Assembly (NCBI GenBank): GCA_037893225.1
Contig: JAZGUH010000375.1
Coordinates: forward strand, 1,550,001-1,614,000
Length of the DNA stretch: 64,000 nt
From: Hippasteria phrygiana
Lineage: Eukaryota; Echinodermata; Asteroidea; Valvatida; Goniasteridae
Direction: 5' to 3'
Part shown: piece by piece, positions 61,601 through 64,000 of the stretch
Layout: each line of letters starts with the position of its first letter
Numbering within the stretch: the stretch's first letter is position 1
Translations under genes and position numbers: made by a program
Notes under the pieces: generated by a model
Told to the model about the DNA's origin: nothing
Seen by the model: only the letters and a program-made list of their open reading frames with translations
The model's database searches: none

Positions 61601-62683
61601 CAACCTCGTTCCCATGGCTTACTTTATTTTCAACCTCGTTTCCAATAGTAAGCCCTGGGATGGGAACTCCTTACTCGTGCCCTGATTGGATAGTGAAAAT
61701 ACAGCATTAGCTTATTAGCATATAGAGAAATTAAAACCGTACAGTTGGTGATTCCACTGTATTTCTTGATAAAAGTTTGCCGCGCCAAAAGTGAAACTTT
61801 TGTTGGTATTTTTTAACGTTAGTGACTTTTCTGTAGTATATATTCTCTGAAATTTCTGCAATGGTGACGCCCAGCCCCTAAAAAAATACACCCGTCAAAT
61901 CTGATACTTGCATCTTGAAGTTAAATTGTGTTCCAAAAGCGACAAACGTGGGACGCACATGGAGAGTCAGTGGACAAAAAAAGTTTTCCGCACCTGCTTT
62001 CACCGTAGCTTTAACACGAAGTGACACAATATGCCGAAGTTATAAGTTGTGGAACGAAGGTCCATAAAACGGTGGAGGATGCACGGGGTCAACATCGCTA
62101 AACTGGCGTGGTTGTAGCAAATTATTCCTCAGATCTCCTGGTCAGAGTGCTCCAGCTGCGAACGAAACGGCGGGTTTTTGGTCCTGTGTGCCAACGGCAA
62201 ACGCCGCCCGCCATGCCGCATACGCCTGTTGTCCCGGCGAAAGCCTGTCCTTTTTTTTTAGGCTTTATCAAAACTGACAAAAGGAAGTCCGAAGCCTAAT
62301 TTGCCTCGAGTGTGCGCCACCTACAAGGGTATGTAACTTTGTTTTTTGTCCTCTTCATTTTGAGATAAATGACGCTTCGTTGATGCTCAACCATGTCAAC
62401 CATTCTGAGAACCCATGAACTGCACGTAGTTTGCCGCCTTTTTCACGATTTTACAATCAAGCTAGTCAATCTAGTACCAAAGAGCCTATGCTGTGAATTC
62501 GACGAAGATGTGAAGTTTAAGAATTGCCATCAGACTACTACGTGCTCAGAATACATCGCTCACAGGGAGCCTAATTTGCATGCGTATCCAAAAATATTGG
62601 ATATTTAAATGATCCCATACCAGGGTGAGAGAGCAGCTGTGGTGTCGGTGAGGGCGCTGCTCGACACCATGGGAACGAGGTTG
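61601..62683. mobile_element. Non-autonomous element with 9-bp duplication (Mutator-like)
   Basis: CAACCTCGTTCCCATGG at the left, CCATGGGAACGAGGTTG at the right. CGTGAATAG lies on both sides (61592-61600, 62684-62692). An inverted copy of the flank at about 58420-58450 joins CGCAAGCGTGAGTAG straight to CCAATCAATAACCGG, the empty site. A 9-bp duplication is typical of Mutator-like elements. No transposase. Confidence 0.85.
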
Positions 62684-62692
62684 CGTGAATAG

Positions 62693-64000
62693 CCAATCAA
62701 TAACCGGAAACACGTCACACTGCCTTTTGTTTGCCAAATTGAGTAAAAAAAATCAAATGGGTCTGGATAAACAGACATCTTCCGTTTTACGATGGCTATG
62801 TGATGGTAATCACACGAATCATACCCATGAGAGACCAGTGGATTTCACTGAATTTGGGCTTTCCAGTTAAAATAAGAAATAAATACAACTCCAATTGCTT
62901 GTACAATATGTAGTTTTCGTTCTCTGTAGGCATATTGCATTTACAAGACATAAATGAGCGGTGGAAACTATCCGTATACTTGGGGTGGGTGAGTTGGTCT
63001 CATCAACGGTGGAAGTTACCCCGCCGCGCCTGGGCCTATAGGTCTGAAATTGGCGTAATTGATTGGGTATCTATTGAAGATTTATCCTCTATTTAGATAT
63101 GGACCCAGGAAAACCGTAAGGGTGGTGGTATGGTACTGGCAAAATATAATGTGGCCATCCTCACCATCCCCGTTGTATAGCCCTTTAGCCTTGTGTTGGG
63201 CGACTTCCATAAAACAATTAATCACGTGTAATGGCGATTGGGGTTTTCTCCGGAGACGTATTACGAGATAGGCCTACCTAGCAACAGCGGCGATTTCTTT
63301 GTTCTGGAGACAGGATCCCCTGTAAATCAACCAGCGAAAATGTCACCCCGCCTCTTGGTGATGTTAACATGTAGTAGACATCCATGCAGTTCATATCAAC
63401 CTGCTTTTCGCGCATTATTAACACAAAAAACCACACATGATCTGAATGGTTGTATTCGTTGAAAGTGAAAAAAGTTGTTTTTCATTGTCAGAAAATTCTT
63501 TCATGGGTTCGATTTTTTTGTTTAGAAATAGAAGGAACTCATTGTCTAAAGGGTAGAAATACTGGCTATACGAATGGAGCCTGAACAACTTTTTAAAGTC
63601 AAACACGAAACCTTTCCCAAAAAAAATTCCAAATATATATATATATATTGTACACAAAGCGATAAGACACCGCTGATACACCTTCGATGACATCATACTT
63701 TAATGTGCTGGGGCTGATTCTCAACAAAGCCCTTGTTTCTAAAGTTTGCTACACCCGTCTCCCATTTCATGATTTGATTATCTATATTGACCCATAAGAT
63801 GATATTTTCAAAACATTACCCCTTTCAGAAATGTTCCTGTTTTTGAGGATTTCACTCGAGTTTTTTAGTGAGAGCGCGCTAGTGGTCGTATCTGGTACCT
63901 TGCCTTGCGTGCATGCTCGAGCAATAACCCTGTTATAGTCAGATCACTGCATAAGTTTTTGGCATATGAAGCACGATATGAGGCAGAGGGTCTCCCCCCC
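62693..64000. other. Intergenic, no gene
   Basis: 62693-62800 duplicates 58290-58440 in reverse. 63180-63240 shares a repeat with 39200. (AT)n at 63632-63648. No exon is recognised. Confidence 0.6.

Overview
This is animal nuclear DNA: intron-split genes with GT-AG junctions, long introns, tRNA-derived SINEs and many small DNA transposons. A laminin alpha gene, a tandem pair of LigB-type dioxygenase genes and an intronless class A GPCR, together with Ngaro/DIRS, Crypton and hAT relics, suggest a marine invertebrate. An echinoderm, hemichordate or amphioxus fits best, but the sequence alone does not settle the species.

Layout. 1-800: repeat DNA with a 145-bp TA-flanked MITE. 801-6292: a Ngaro-type (DIRS order) retroelement with split direct repeats A1-B1-A2-B2, a broken SGNH hydrolase and a gag with one stop; polymerase and recombinase are missing. 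6640-7240: a broken Crypton-like element. 8480-35003 (minus): ten exons of a laminin alpha chain, from the signal peptide through the LN domain and about five laminin-EGF modules into the start of a globular domain IV; the gene continues off the left end. Its introns are packed with repeats. 38460-43478 and 47229-53045 (minus): two LigB-family paralogues with four exons each, identical lengths for exons 2-4 and identical intron phases; only the first encodes a signal peptide. 59256-60260 (plus): the GPCR. 61220-61513 (minus): a second Crypton-like coding fragment. 61601-62683: a non-autonomous element with a 9-bp target duplication.

The most unusual signal is a family of about 120-190-bp 'four-word cassettes' (1006-1340, 5210-5738, 8149-8302, 11911-12273, 19688-20038). 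Each carries one 10-12-nt word four times, the first copy inverted, in a conserved backbone. The word differs between three subfamilies but changes at all four places together. The two A repeats of the Ngaro element carry different sets of these cassettes. TTAA-flanked repeats with CCCTAACC ends show a similar inverted-then-direct word layout.

The genes show no operon-like link. The laminin gene and the LigB pair share a strand but not a pathway. Empty-site comparisons inside the window directly support target duplications for several repeat families. Exon limits come from splice consensus, phase continuity and family resemblance; no transcript evidence was available.
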